Of a DNA stretch of 38,158 nucleotides, positions 1 through 11,673 are shown piece by piece. Source of the DNA: Porogramme epimiltina (Eukaryota; Basidiomycota; Agaricomycetes; Polyporales; Polyporaceae); contig FTLJ01001077.1 of the NCBI GenBank assembly GCA_900155495.1, positions 1 through 38,158 of the forward strand, given 5' to 3'. Position numbers and translations under genes: made by a program. The notes beneath the pieces were generated by a model, which was given only the letters and a program-made list of their open reading frames with translations, ran no database searches and was not told the DNA's origin. The stretch's first letter is position 1; every line of letters starts with the position of its first letter.

Positions 1-42
1 TCCTCCCCGTCCTCTCTTCCGCATGCCCCCCTAGTCCCCTCC

Positions 43-2899
43 ATGTCCTCCCGCCCCCAGCCCCAGACGGCCTCCCGCTCCCTCCCGCCCCCGCCAAAGA
101 CCATCAAGCTCAGCCCCCACCGTCTCCTCTCCCTCCCCTACCGTCTCACCCACCCCCCGCCGCCCCAGCCAAAGGCCTCGTCTCCATGGGCCATCACCCC
201 CCACTTCCGTATCCCTCTTGAAGAGATTCTTGATCGCAAGCACCTTCCCCCACTGGGTCTCAAGGACTTCGAGGAATGGTTGTTGCTAATTGACGGCATA
301 CCCGAGTGCCTGTACGTCACCTCCGTCTTCTCGCCCCGACGCCCTTTTCCGACGCGTCGCGTACCCCGTCCCCAGGTATTTTATCCTCTGGCTGCGCGAG
401 TACAAGGCGCGCTACACGGCGTGGATGCGCAAGACGAAATTAAGCTCGCCCATCCGATGTTCGTCCAACCCCGACGCGCAGACCTACCGCTCCATCTCCG
501 TCCCGGCTCCCCCCAACCCCGCCCTCGTCCAGTTCTATATGCGCGCAAAAGAGACCTTCCTGACGCCCTACGCTCCCTACGCCCTCCCCCTCCCTCTCGA
601 CGTCCTCGCCCAGTTCTCGCCGATCTCCAACCCGAGTTCCGGCGCGTACCGCCCACCCGATCATATGCTGGGCGTGCCTGGCCAACCGCCGCACCCGCTC
701 TGTCCAGATGCGTTCGGCGAGGTCGAAGAGCGCGTCATCGCGATGCTGACCGACAGCCTCGACCGGTTCGTCGTGGCCACGTTCCACAACGTCGGCATGC
801 CTCGGGCGTATTGCGGCTGCGCCGGCGGGACGGTCATCGGCCTCTCAGGAAGGTTCGTCAGTTTTTCTTCTATTACCGCTCTGTGTGAACTCCGTCGATG
901 CGGCTTCTTCTTCGGACCCTATCGTCGTGGCGCGCCTGGAACGTCCCCGATATGGCAGCCCGGATGCCTTGTATGGCCTTTTCGCGCTCCAGCTGCCAGA
1001 GCCGTGACCATGTTTTCCCCGGAAAGCGCCGGGGCCGAGGAGTGTCGTCTGTGTTTGGGCGAGTGCAGGCGGGCCTCGACGGCAGAATGAAGGGCGTGAT
1101 GTGCAGCTGACTGGCGCCTGCTTCACAGTGTTCCTGTCCTCTTGGCCAATTTCCTCACGGGAGGCTCCCGCTGGTGGCGCTTCGCGGCCTTGCCTGGCCT
1201 CTGGCTTGGGATGACCATTGTCATTTCCGCCCTCTACGGTGTAAGCGACATCTCATACCCACGGCGTGCTTTTCCGCTCACACATGCCCACAGGTCTGCA
1301 TGATGATATACGTCTTCGGCGACTTGCGGCAGCTGCGCTCGTTCGAGCTCGCACGCATCCTCGAACCTGGCGCTCCGTCCGAGAAGGGCAAGGAACAGGC
1401 AAAGCCCAACATGTCGTCTGTGCCGAACGCTGGCCCTCAGCCACACGCCATCATTCAAGCACCTCTCACCGGACCTCCCCCTCTGCGACGATATTCTCCC
1501 TCGTTCGCCCCCGCTCATGGGAATATCGACCCTCTTTCTCGCCCTGGACCGCCTAAACTGCGCCTCACCACACCCCCTCCCGCCCACACCGCGCCGCACG
1601 TTCACACTTCCCATCGCCTGCCCGCATCTCATCAGCATATGCAGTCTGTATCATCCGCGTCTACCTCGTACTCGGTGAAAGCTCCTCACAAGTCACTTTC
1701 GGTTCCATTCTCGTTTCCCGAAGATGACGACTCGAGCTTCACCGACTCGGCGTACGAGTCGGACGAGGATTATGGTTCTGAGACCGACGCGGGCTCTGAT
1801 GACTCGCACACTTCTGGCTCCCATGAAGGAACTTCAGTGGAATCAGCCGCGGATGGTGATCGTCGACGACGTCGGAGACGAAGGCGCGAACCTCGAATTC
1901 ACATTTCAGACGCGATCTTCGACGAGGATCCTTCTCCTGAAGGTCCAGCCATGGGCGACTACGCAGACAGGGCCGGGCGAAGTTCAATATGGGGAGAAGA
2001 CGGTGATGGGATTAGCATGGGCGCAACGTTCATCTACCCTTTCCAGTGGGATGACATGGAAGCGTAAGTGTGGTTCTCAATCACCGCCCAGGACGCATTC
2101 TGACAATCTCGCCCGCAGTTCATCATGCTCGCACGACTTGGAATCCCAAGCGCGCTGCGCGTCCGAGCGCCAACGGATAGACACGTTCGACTTTGATGGG
2201 CTTCCCCGCCGTTCGACGCGGCAGGCTCGAAGAGATTCCGCAACGGGTTCCCTTGCGTCACCAACTACACCGACATTCGCTCCTATGAGCACCGTCCCGC
2301 ATGTCGCACCGACCGACCCGGAGAAGCAGGCGGCAACGCGCGGCGTCCACTTCGCGTCCGACGTCGAAGGTGGCAGGGGACGTTGCTCGCCAGCGCACGG
2401 GCCGACCCGCGGACCGATCCGGAAGTTCTTGGGAATGGTCCAGACCAAATGCGGTCCTCGCAACATCGCATCGTACATCCTCGGCTCGCGCGCTGAAGTG
2501 TCGACCTCGGTGCCCCTGGACGACCTGCCCGACGCCTCACCCCCGCCCGGGACACCTGCAGCTATGGCGGCGTCGGCGTCGGCGTCGGCTTGTCCCCTGT
2601 CCCCGACGTCAACGCTGCGCGCGCCGTCGGTCGTGTGGCCTGCCGCGGCGTCTTCCGTGTCAGAGAAGACGGCGGTCGGGAGCGCAGAAGACGCGCATGA
2701 GGCCAAGGGACAGCCATGGCAGGTGCGCCTACGGCGGATGTTGGAAGTGCCCGCGTTCGCGTCGCCACTGACCCCGGTGCTGAACCCGGTCGTGACGCGC
2801 GGGCAGTGGGAGATCGTTGTGCGGAGCGCGGTCATCGCGCTCTTGTGCAGCACCGCGGTCGTTGGTGGGCTGGTGGGCGTGCCGGTGACGCACGCGTGA
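43..2899 (+). CDS. RGS-domain (Rax1-like) integral membrane protein
   Basis: Exons 43-311, 376-852, 1129-1240, 1294-2063 and 2119-2899 join in phase to 802 residues. The RGS-like part spans roughly residues 67-250. It begins with HLPPLGLKDFEEWL, and after the first splice reads YFILWLREYKARY, the usual start of this fungal family. Two membrane segments follow: about 235-258 (ends VPVLLANF) and about 262-298 (contains LWLGMTIVISALYG, then IYVFGDLRQLRSFELAR). A long Ser/Pro-rich, acidic, probably cytoplasmic region comes next. The protein ends with a third hydrophobic segment (WEIVVRSAVIALLCSTAV) near residues 770-795. RGS domains accelerate GTP hydrolysis by G-alpha subunits. Yeast Rax1 is instead a bud-site membrane marker, so the biochemical activity here is uncertain. 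Intron 2 (853-1128, 276 bp) is unusually long for this locus, but AG|T restores the frame exactly. The reading frame is open back to the window edge, so a start upstream of 43 cannot be excluded. Confidence 0.86.
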
Positions 2900-4311
2900 G
2901 GAAGAGAGGTGGGGGTTCGTGGGTTGTATTTCGTACCTTAGCTTGATGTCGATATTGCTCTGCGCATGCACCGTCTCACGTCGCCGGCTCCCGAACACGT
3001 CCCCCTCCCCTTTGCGAAGATTCCGTGTGTGCGCCCCCTCTCGCCCGTAGATGCAATGTCACGCCGCCGCCCCCCGCCATGCCCATCTGTACCCGTCCGT
3101 GCACGCCTCTCGGCTCCTGCTATTCATCTCCCCGCTCGCGTTCGATAGATCTCGTCCGGTCCTTTCCCCCCGCCGAGCAGCATATGTAGCCAACCCAAAG
3201 AACTCTGAGCCCCATACGATAGAGTCGCTCGTTCATTAACTACCGTACGCTCTCCCATACTCTCCCTTCGCCTCGCCGCTTTTCGCGCACTGTATTACTA
3301 CGCACGGCCCTCGCCCTTTCCCGAAGCCCCCTCCCCCCCGCCCGCGCGAGCGACACCCGACTGGTTCGCGTCGCCTCGGTACGCTTGACTCGCATGCACA
3401 CACACACCCTGCTCCGAGCCTCCTCCCTTTCCCCCCCCCCCCACCGTTGCCTTTTCGGATCCCTCGCCCGCACGCCGGGGCGTGTTGTACTCTCCTTAGT
3501 AGCACTTTTGTAGTCGCTCTTTAATACACGCGTGCACCTTTCGTTCGGGCCGGCCGCGGAGCTCGACATTTCTCTTCACTGCTGGCAAATTGCAATCGCT
3601 ATCGGTATGTATCTCTTCACGCTGTGCCCTGCTTGTTTAGACCTCGGATACTTCGCTCATACCCCTCTCGCGTTCTTCGAGGTGATAAAGAAAGCAATGA
3701 GGTCGGAACGAGCGCCGAGCGGTACGTCGCACGCTCCTCTCTCATTGCTAGTGGCGATAGTGCACTGTGTACGACCTGGGCTTCGCTGGCTTTATACTCA
3801 GTTCAGAACCCTCCCGCTATCAGAAAGCCTGCGTCTGCAAGTGGATTCACGTCCATGTTCTCTCATCGCCGTAACGCTCTACTTTTGGACTGTCTCTATA
3901 TAATCGTAGTGGCTGAAGCTGAACAAATTGAAAACAGGAAAAAGCCATTTGGGATAACCGAGCCGCACAATGTGGATAAGAGGCTGGCCATATCCGCCGA
4001 TGCAAATACGAGATCGCACAGGGTGGACACGGTGTCGTCCGCGTTGACGCGGATTCAAAGGGCACAACCTGTCGTCGGTCAAGTCACGACGAAACTTCGG
4101 TTAATAGCGGTGCTCCTCTTGTTACCCCCTCTGGGTTTAGATAACATGGCTTGAGAGGCCCCGCAGCCCAGGTGGGCGAAGTACACAGCTTGGTTGAAGA
4201 GTCACCGTAACCCACGGATCATGAAGACAAAAATGTAACGCGGTTCATTCAACGCTGGACTGTGACGCTCTCCTCAACGTACAAATTCTTACACCCCCAA
4301 CTAAGCCTGGT
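2900..4311. other. Convergent intergenic region
   Basis: This is the 3' flank of the RGS gene and of the glutathione transferase gene, which converge here. The first 600 bases are very C- and T-rich on the plus strand and include an uninterrupted run of 12 C at 3431-3442. Open frames up to 123 codons occur (for example plus 3532-3903), but none has splice-site support, a recognisable domain or a plausible codon pattern. I see no gene here. Confidence 0.6.
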
Positions 4312-5379
4312 TCAAGCGGCTTCCATCGCTTTGACGGCCTCATTCTTGAGAGCGCCCGCCCGGACAATCGCCTCGCGGTTCAACATCGCGGTATGCCACC
4401 TAGACGATCACACGTGAGTCCCCGCCCCAGGCACAAATTCCCCCAGAGAAAAAAAACCGACCTGTGCACAGACGGAAAGTCCTCTGCGAACTTCTCAGGG
4501 CTGAACCCTTCGTAGCCCTTCATGAGCAGGCTCAGCGCCGCCGCGTTCCACCTGCACGAACCACAGGTCAGCCACCCCCGCTCATAACCGTAAACTAATA
4601 GTATGTGCCATGGCCCGGGACTCACGGGATGAAGCTCAGGTCCGCGACGGTGCACTTGCCGCCGACGAGCCACTCGCGCTCCGCGAGCACGCCCTCGAGC
4701 ACGCCCCACACGCGCGCGATCTCGCCCTGGTACCGCGCGAGCGCGCCCGGCGCGGGCTCGGGGTGGAACAGCAGGAACCAGCCCGCCTGCCCAAAGTACG
4801 GCCTGGCGCGGGGTGAGTGAGCAAACTTGACCCCGTGCCGCCGGACCGCGGAAACGGGCCCGAGCCCGAGAGGCGGAGACGCACCCTTGGCCGGACGCCT
4901 GGAAGAAGAGCCACTGGAGCTGCTGGAACTTGTCGTTCGCGTCCGCGACGGAGACCTTGTGCGCGGCGTCGTACTTGTCGACGAGGTACAGCATGATCGC
5001 GGCCGACTCCCTGTGGGCCCATGGTATTCAGTCAGCACTGACACAACTCGGAACGCACTCGACGGCGGCACGGCGGCGGCGGGGGGGGTAACGCACCAGA
5101 TGACGAAGTCGCCGTTGGCGTGGTCGACGAGGGCGGGGATGCGCCCGTTCGGGTTGATCGCGGTGAACGCGGGCGCGCGGTTCTCGCCCTTGTGCAGGTC
5201 GATGTAGACGGTGTGGTACGTGAGGCCGAGCTCCTCGAGCACGTACACGACCTTCCTGTGCGCGCCACGGTGAGCGGTGTTAGGGGCAGCGCGGCGACGA
5301 GGCCGGCGAGGGACACGCACCACCCGTTCGGCCCGGTCTGGTGGCTGTAGAGGGTGAACTGCTTCCCGTGCTCGGCCAT
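4312..5379 (-). CDS. Glutathione S-transferase, Ure2p/GTT2-like
   Basis: On the minus strand the exons are 5379-5321, 5255-5097, 5010-4885, 4802-4626, 4551-4462 and 4399-4312. They give 232 residues, the normal size for a cytosolic fungal GST. The N-terminal thioredoxin fold (about 1-88) starts with FTLYSHQTGPNGW, continues KVVYVLEELGLTYH, and carries the NPNGRIPALVDH block with the cis-proline and the WES glutathione-binding turn. The all-helical C-terminal domain (about 95-228) has GPYFGQAGWF, WLVGGKCTVADLSFIPW and RWHTAML, all typical of Ure2p-type fungal enzymes. The expected role is conjugation of glutathione to electrophiles or glutathione-dependent peroxide reduction in the cytosol. 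Two introns split a Trp codon in the same way (TG|G). A TATAAA lies 113-118 bases upstream of the ATG. Substrate specificity cannot be read from the sequence. Confidence 0.95.
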
Positions 5380-6416
5380 GGCAGAAAGCGAAGGTGTTGG
5401 GGGGTGGGTGAGTACGCTGGGTGATTCGGGGGGGACGAGATGGGTCAGGAACGCCTTCGACCGTTATCGCTGAACCTGAAGTTTGGACGGCTTTATAGCT
5501 TTCCTGTCTGCAGGCGCGGCTCCACTCAGCGAGCACTCACACGGGCTGCCAAGTCAATGGAACCCACGGCGTTCGCATGTGGGTCGCAAGGGTTTATGTC
5601 AAAGGCCGACCTTCGTCGGCACTCGGAAATGTCGCTCAATATGCGGCTTGGATGGGTAAGTAGTCACAGTCGGCATGTAGGTCCCTACTGAAAGCATCGG
5701 TCAGTAATTCTACTAAACCCCTACGTCCTTACACGCTCGACATACCTGTTAGCCAACTAGTCAGACTCGACATAAGGTGAACCGCACACACAGCACGGGC
5801 CAGGAGCGGCATTGTATCCAGCAGCAAGCCGGGTCCAATTGCCTCCCGCGCGCAGTCGCTGGTTATTCCAAATTGAAAATCGCGGGCTGCGATCTCCTGC
5901 GATTTCGAAAATCAGTTTCAGTGGGACAGCGAGCTGAATGGGATAAGCGGGCCCCGTACCTCGACTCGCGCACAGCATTGCGTTCTGGCTTACTGAGCAC
6001 AGATCATCTGACGCACCTCTAGACCCAACTGCCAGTATGTCGGCGCGAGCGAGCTACAAGGAGACAGGCGGGTGTACACGGGATGTCATTGACGATAGCG
6101 CGGCACCTACGTGACTCGAGCTCTAATCGAATCGGGGTATATGTGATCTGCAGTCGGTCAACGATGTGCGTATTGACTATGTGAGGATGGGAATAATACA
6201 GAGGAGTGGGGGTTGGGAGATGCTACAGGACACTGGAGGAGTCGAGTGTGATTAAGGACGGCGAAGTCCGTTTTGAAATTATGGTAGCTAAGGTAAGGAG
6301 CCGAACAGGGAGTCCAAGGAGGGTTGAAGGAAGCCATGATGGTCGCATGTACGAATCGGGGAGCTATAGTAATAGAGGGGATAAATATACGCTGCTGAAA
6401 AGGTTCTTCGATAGCT
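5380..6416. other. GST promoter and AOX 3' flank
   Basis: Both neighbouring genes run on the minus strand, so this holds the promoter of the glutathione transferase gene and the 3' flank of alternative oxidase. Apart from the TATA box at 5492-5497 I see no gene, repeat or RNA. Base composition is mixed and less GC-rich than the coding regions. Confidence 0.55.
5492..5497 (-). promoter_or_regulatory. TATA box of the glutathione transferase gene
   Basis: Minus-strand TATAAA stands 113-118 bases upstream of the GST start codon at 5379. This is a usual distance for a fungal core promoter. The assignment rests on position and motif only. Confidence 0.5.
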
Positions 6417-8218
6417 TTAACGTGTCTTGTGCGCGGCTGAGTCGAGCATCTTATGCGAGTCCTCGACGAACTTGGCCGACTCGTCGCGCTCAAAGCTAAT
6501 AGATGGCATGGCGCTCGTCAGAGACGTCACTCGGGGACCAAGAGACTACTCACCCTATCGTCGAGCCCTTGGTCGTCATGTCCGGCTCGCGAAGCGCGAA
6601 CGGGTTGATGTCCGACTTGTACTTGAGGCTCGCCAGGCTGTGGTTCACGAACCGGTGCGTGCTCTCGTCGCTGCGGACGGCGTACACGACGTCGAGGAAC
6701 TTAGCGTCCGGCCCGAGTCGCCAGTAGTCCTTCGCGATCTCCGGGGCGGGAAGGTCCGTCCTGCCAGCCGCGCGGCGCGAGCAACGAACGTCAGCGCGCA
6801 TGATCCGGGAGCCGAGGAGAAGGGGGGGACGCGAGGGGACGCACCATGCTGGGAGGCGGCCGGCCTCAATTTCGCCGATGCAGCGGGTGCTGGGAATACG
6901 TCAGGCCTCTGCGGCGGAGCGTGGCGGCTGCGGGGCGGACGTACTACGTCACTACGGCCTCCTCCTCGAGGTGGCCGACGAAGCGGTGGCAGGTACTTGG
7001 TGATATCATGTAGCACAGGACTGCTCAGCCCGTCAGTGACGCTGGGCCTCATGTCGCTAATGAAACGAACTTACAAAAGGCGTTGTAGAAGACGCCCTGC
7101 GCGGCGAGGACCATGGCACGGAAGAAGATAGATGGGTTCTTCAGCGTCATAAACGTCCTACCAGGTCGGAAGTCCATCAGCCCAAAACGCAATCTGAAGC
7201 GCGCGAAAGGGATCCTACATCAGATGCATCCGCTCGTTCTCAGCCTCTTCCAGGAGCGTATGGATCCATCCGTGATCGCGTCTCTGCGGACATAAATGGA
7301 CATATCAGCCTGCGGGCGGACATGACGCGGACGGTTCGGAGAGTGAGACGCACCATCAGACGGAGGCTCCGGAGGTGACGCAGGGCGGCCGCGACCATGC
7401 CGGGCACTGCGGCAATGCTCTCTAGGAACAGAATACGCTGTGCAAACCATAAACGACATATCCCAATATCGCGATATCATCTGACAAATGGACGCACCCT
7501 GAGCCACTGCGATTCGTTCATGAGATAGCCTCCGTCCTGCAGCTCTTTCAGTGACATCGATGAAGCGTTGGCCGGCAACGGTTTGTGCTTGTATCCGGAT
7601 ACGAGATCGAATCCCCATCTAGATTAATGCGGCGAGTTAATCAACGAAACTATATCCCTAAATGCATCGCACGGAGGGGCGCGTACCGCAGTACATGCAC
7701 GAATGCATAGGCGACCTTGTCCGAAAACGTCTTCCCCTCTCTGTGGAGGACCTGCACGTGATGGGCATGTCAGGGAACCCGGCTGAAAACGGCAGGATGA
7801 ACGCTATGCTGACAGCGACTGAACGGAGCTCCTCAGGGGTGTAGACGGGGTGGAAGAGCACCCAGTCCCCGCGTATCTCGCCGGCCGGCGCGATCGCCGT
7901 CGTCGGCGCCGCGGTCTGCGGCGGCATGTTTTCTGGCAAGCCCCGTCAAGTGTCAGATACGGCTAGGCCGTCGACAAAGGTGAATGTAATGCACTCACTG
8001 ATGTGGAGGCTCTCGGCGCCGGGCCCTAACGAGGACTTCTCGTCGGTCTTCTGACCCTTGAGGGAGTTAACGTTGAGTCTAGGGCCAGAAGAGGAAAACG
8101 AGCGTTTGGCCGAGGAGGCGAGGCCAGGGGCTAGGTAGGCCCGGTGGATGGGGAGCGCCCTCATCGTAGTGGACGGCAGCATCCGCGCAACCACAACGGG
8201 AGAAGGCAGGGCGTGCAT
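6417..8218 (-). CDS. AOX1: Mitochondrial alternative oxidase
   Basis: Eleven minus-strand exons join in phase to 387 residues: 8218-7999, 7932-7814, 7751-7687, 7618-7498, 7437-7354, 7283-7219, 7157-7075, 7020-6945, 6889-6845, 6760-6554 and 6495-6417. The first ~45 residues are rich in Arg, Ser and Ala without acidic residues, as in a mitochondrial presequence. The diiron carboxylate core is complete: Glu181 in LFLESIAAVPGM, Glu220 and His223 in ENERMHLM, the LEEEAV glutamate near 272, and Glu325 and His328 in RSDESTHRF. WGFDLVSGYKHKP, FYNAFF and DINPFALREPDM are further family blocks. The enzyme oxidises ubiquinol and reduces oxygen to water on the matrix side of the inner membrane, bypassing complexes III and IV without pumping protons. 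A TATA box lies 70-76 bases upstream. The donor of intron 2 (gtcagc at 7813) is weak, but the frame and family sequence demand it. Confidence 0.97.
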
Positions 8219-8287
8219 GATTGTGGAAGGGCTCGAACGAGTATAAGCCAGCTAGTGGATGGCGAGCGGCTTTGTATGTGGGGGATG

Positions 8288-8294
8288 TTTTATA
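8288..8294 (-). promoter_or_regulatory. TATA box of the alternative oxidase gene
   Basis: Minus-strand TATAAAA is centred about 73 bases upstream of the AOX start codon. A strong, close TATA fits a stress-inducible gene, as AOX usually is. The inference rests on motif and spacing only. Confidence 0.5.
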
Positions 8295-9332
8295 ACTTTG
8301 TGTTTGGGCGAGGTCCGTATCGTCCCGATGGGCGACCCGAGGGCGACCGCGTCCTGTGGCCTCCAAGGACTCCCGTGCCTGCGGGCGGCTGTGTCATCAT
8401 TACAGAGCGGCTGACTCGACCCAGAGCCGCGACCCGCTATCCGGAGCATCTCCTCCTAGTAGATGTCTTGTGGTGGCTCGTGGGCCAGCCGCGACCGTGG
8501 TGGTGCGGGGGAGAACAAGAAAAGCGGTGCAAAGTCCAAGCGTGGATTACCGTATATGGCAGGCCGCCGTCCAATCACAGGCCCCGGATGCCTCTCGTCC
8601 AATAGCATTCGCCTCTTTTCATCCGCCTCTTGCGTGCTAACCTCCACAACGCCTGCCAACTCTTGGATGCTCTGCGCGACGCACACCTCGACAGACCTGC
8701 CCTAAGGAACCAATCCGCACGTTATCTGATCCTAAAGTCCAGTATGCAGCAGTAGGCGCTCTCACACTTGCCGAGACCGCCGGAAATCGTAATGGGAGAA
8801 GCATCCAGAGGCGCTTGGATTGACCCGAGGCCTCTTCAAACTGCGTCGGCTGGGTTCGGAGGGTGGTAGGAGGCGGTATGCATCTTCCTTGTCCCGGACA
8901 ATTCGTAATTGGTGAAAGCTAGCAGCAGGATTGACCGAACGATGAGGTCTGTTCAACGAACCAGCTCCAGGTTAGCACATGCATACCGCACGTGGTGCAA
9001 CATACTCACTAGACTGCTTGAACCGTGCAATAGGTTTACTATGACAGGCGATTAGCGTTGCGGCTTAGTGGTCACCATGGTAGTATGCCAAAACCATACG
9101 CACAGACGTTATTGAGCCGGAATAGCGACAGGCTTTCCGGTTTGCAGGGCTCCACAGTGATCCTCCAACGTGGCGGTAAAGAGACGGGCCACACGCTTCC
9201 ATGCTCGCAAGCAGTGACTGTGTGAAGGCTGACTCAGACACAAGTCCGCGAAGTCCGAATTCAAGAGGCAAGAGCAGCCTGGGTGGCGCTGGAGAGACGG
9301 CCAGGGCTGCGTTCGCGCAAACCTGGCCCCGC

Positions 9333-9373
9333 ATTTCCGAATACCACGGTATACGGCCCACGGATTCGGAAAT
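9333..9373. repeat. Perfect 10-bp inverted repeat
   Basis: ATTTCCGAAT at 9333-9342 is mirrored by ATTCGGAAAT at 9364-9373, leaving a 21-base spacer that contains the short palindrome GTATAC. It lies about 1.1 kb upstream of the AOX start codon. It could be a paired binding site for a dimeric regulator or a chance palindrome. Confidence 0.6.
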
Positions 9374-11673
9374 ACGGGGTCAACTCCACCCAGACGCCGA
9401 CGACCTCTGGGGCCGTCGACGGCGCGCAGGAACCCAAACGCGGCGGCCTATGGGGGCCGCTTCTGTGGCCCAGGGGGCCCGCGCGCACCGGGGGCTGCGT
9501 GGGCCGTACGACGCGGATTTGGGACCGCGGCGGCTGGGAGAGAGGAGAAGGTACCGCGTCGGCGCGTTCCCTGCAACGCGCATCGCGCATCGCACCAGGC
9601 CCCGCTCGCACGGTGGGCACGGCGTCGCGCCGATAGACGTGGCCGCAGAGCGACGCGAGGGATCTCGGGCCCTCTTCCCGGGAGCGCGGCGGGGGGAGCC
9701 TTCGGGGGTCCGAGAGGGGGGCGCGCAGAGGGCCGGGCTATACTTGGGGCGCCTCCGCGTGCTGCAGCCTATAGCTAGACGCCCCGAAGCTCCCGCAACA
9801 GGTGCCGCCGGTTCCAGAGCGCAGCCACGGGAAAAGAGGGCGAGGGAAGGCAGGCGCGCTGGGCGGGGAAAGGGCTGCGAATCGCACTGATAGCCTCCGG
9901 CGGATGGGGGAGGAGGGAATCTCGCGGGGCGGCTCGTTGTGATCGGACACTCTGTAAGTGCTCTCAGTCGTGGGCGTCGCCGGCCCGCGGACGCTCGCCG
10001 CGGAGAAGGTGTGCGGACTTTGGAGTCGGCGGAGATTCTTTGGGGCGCGGAGGCGCCGTTGCGGACTGCCTTCGCCCCTCCTGCGTTCGCCATCGACGTC
10101 GAGGACGGCCCCGCAGTGTTCGTAGAACCACATATGGTGCGCCTCGCCGCGCCCCTGTCACCGTGTGGCGCTCGCCACACTGTTCAAACATTGCTTGCAT
10201 CTCGGCCGGGCCATAAACGGATCCGCGAGTCTATTTGGACGACCAGATGGGCGTGCGTGGGGACCGCCCGCAGGGACGAGAGGGCCTGGCCGCGTCACGA
10301 TGCATCGGTGCGCGATCCAATGAAGTCCAACGCGCAAACGGCGCGCCGTCCGCGGCGGGGAGCAGGCTTTTCGCTTTGCTTTGCGCTCACGGCTCCACGC
10401 GCCGGCGGCTGGGTGTGTGCGACCGCCGGCGGGCGCCGAGGATAAGGCTGGAATAAGGCAAGGAACCGACACAGGATTTGCAGCGGTGCAGTGACTTATC
10501 GTCTCCGCGGCCCCTCCCAGGATTCAGGAATAAGACTTATCGGCGCCATCACGCCCTGGGACCCTTCACCGCGATGGCCCGCACGCACCGGAGGGCCCCC
10601 ATCCGAGGCGCACGGGAAAGGCGACGGCCACCGCGCGGCATCATGTCCGACTCCGAGGGGCTCGGATGCCCTGGGGGCTGACCGTCCTCGAACTAACCCC
10701 TCGCCCGGAATCTGCCCGCTCCAGCCCGACCGTCGACCGCCCGGCGCACACAAACCCACACAGCCTAAAAGCATTTTCTAGCCGCCGCGTCGAGGGCCCA
10801 TCACACAGCGGCGCCCGCGCGGGGGGCCGTCGCTGGGCACGGGTGCAAGCGGCGGCAGCGCGGGAGAGGCTGCTCGAGAAACCTCGGGGCGAGCGACGTC
10901 CCTTCCCCCCGCCAGGCGGCCGGGTGCGGACGATGGAGCTGATGAGAACCCGGTTCCCCGTGCGCCCCGCATGCGCGCGCACGTTTCCCCCAGATCCCGA
11001 GCCTGGACTGGCAACAGAGCACGACCGCTTTGATGATCGCTGCGAGCAGATGTCACGGACGCATCACGCTGTCGTCGCCCCCCCGAGCCCGTCTGTCGCT
11101 CGCCCCTACCGCCGCCTCGCGCTCCAGATGCGGCCGGCGATCTGTGTCAGAAACAGGCCGCGTTTCATTTAGAGGCCGCACGGAAGAGTCTTGGAAGGCG
11201 CGCGGGCGCACAGGCCTGGGCGACCGACCGCCACCCGGCCGCAGATGCGGACGATCTTCGCACGTTTTATGCGTCCCGGCCGTCCACAGCCATCAGCAGG
11301 CGCGGACCGCAGGCCTGAGGCACTATCACTATATGCAGGTGCTATGTAAGTAGTGCAGGGGGGGCGCAGACGCCGGCCGGTGCAACGGCAGCAGCGACAG
11401 CAGCATGCGTTGCCGCACCGCGACCGCGTCGATGCGAGACTCCATCCGCGACGTAGGGATTTGCCAATTGCCTCCGCGCTGCGAGCCGCGAAGTGTTCGC
11501 GAGCAGGTGGGGAGTGGGTGGGGCGCGTGATGTGAGGGGCAGATATTATCTGTTCAATCCCCGAACGCAGCGTGAGTCAGCTGGGCGCGTGGGGCGCGCG
11601 GGCGAATAATAAGTAAGTAATGGGCACCAATGCGCTGGAGCGCGCCGGCGGCGGAGCGAGCGCACACTTACCG

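Larger units (their letters stand above)
8219..11673. other. 3.4-kb intergenic region with GC-rich island
   Basis: This lies upstream of AOX and downstream of the small mitochondrial gene, both on the minus strand. The part nearest AOX (8219-9280) has mixed composition. From about 9.3 to 11.6 kb the DNA becomes strongly GC-rich and CpG-rich, with many overlapping open frames on all strands, which is expected by chance where stops are rare. None shows conserved motifs or a coherent series of splice sites. A 10-bp inverted repeat at 9333-9373 is listed separately. I do not recognise a gene or a mobile element. Confidence 0.5.

Noticed and set aside
3532..3903. A 123-codon frame in the convergent intergenic region
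   Set aside because: No domain, no supporting splice sites, and a composition unlike the real genes nearby.
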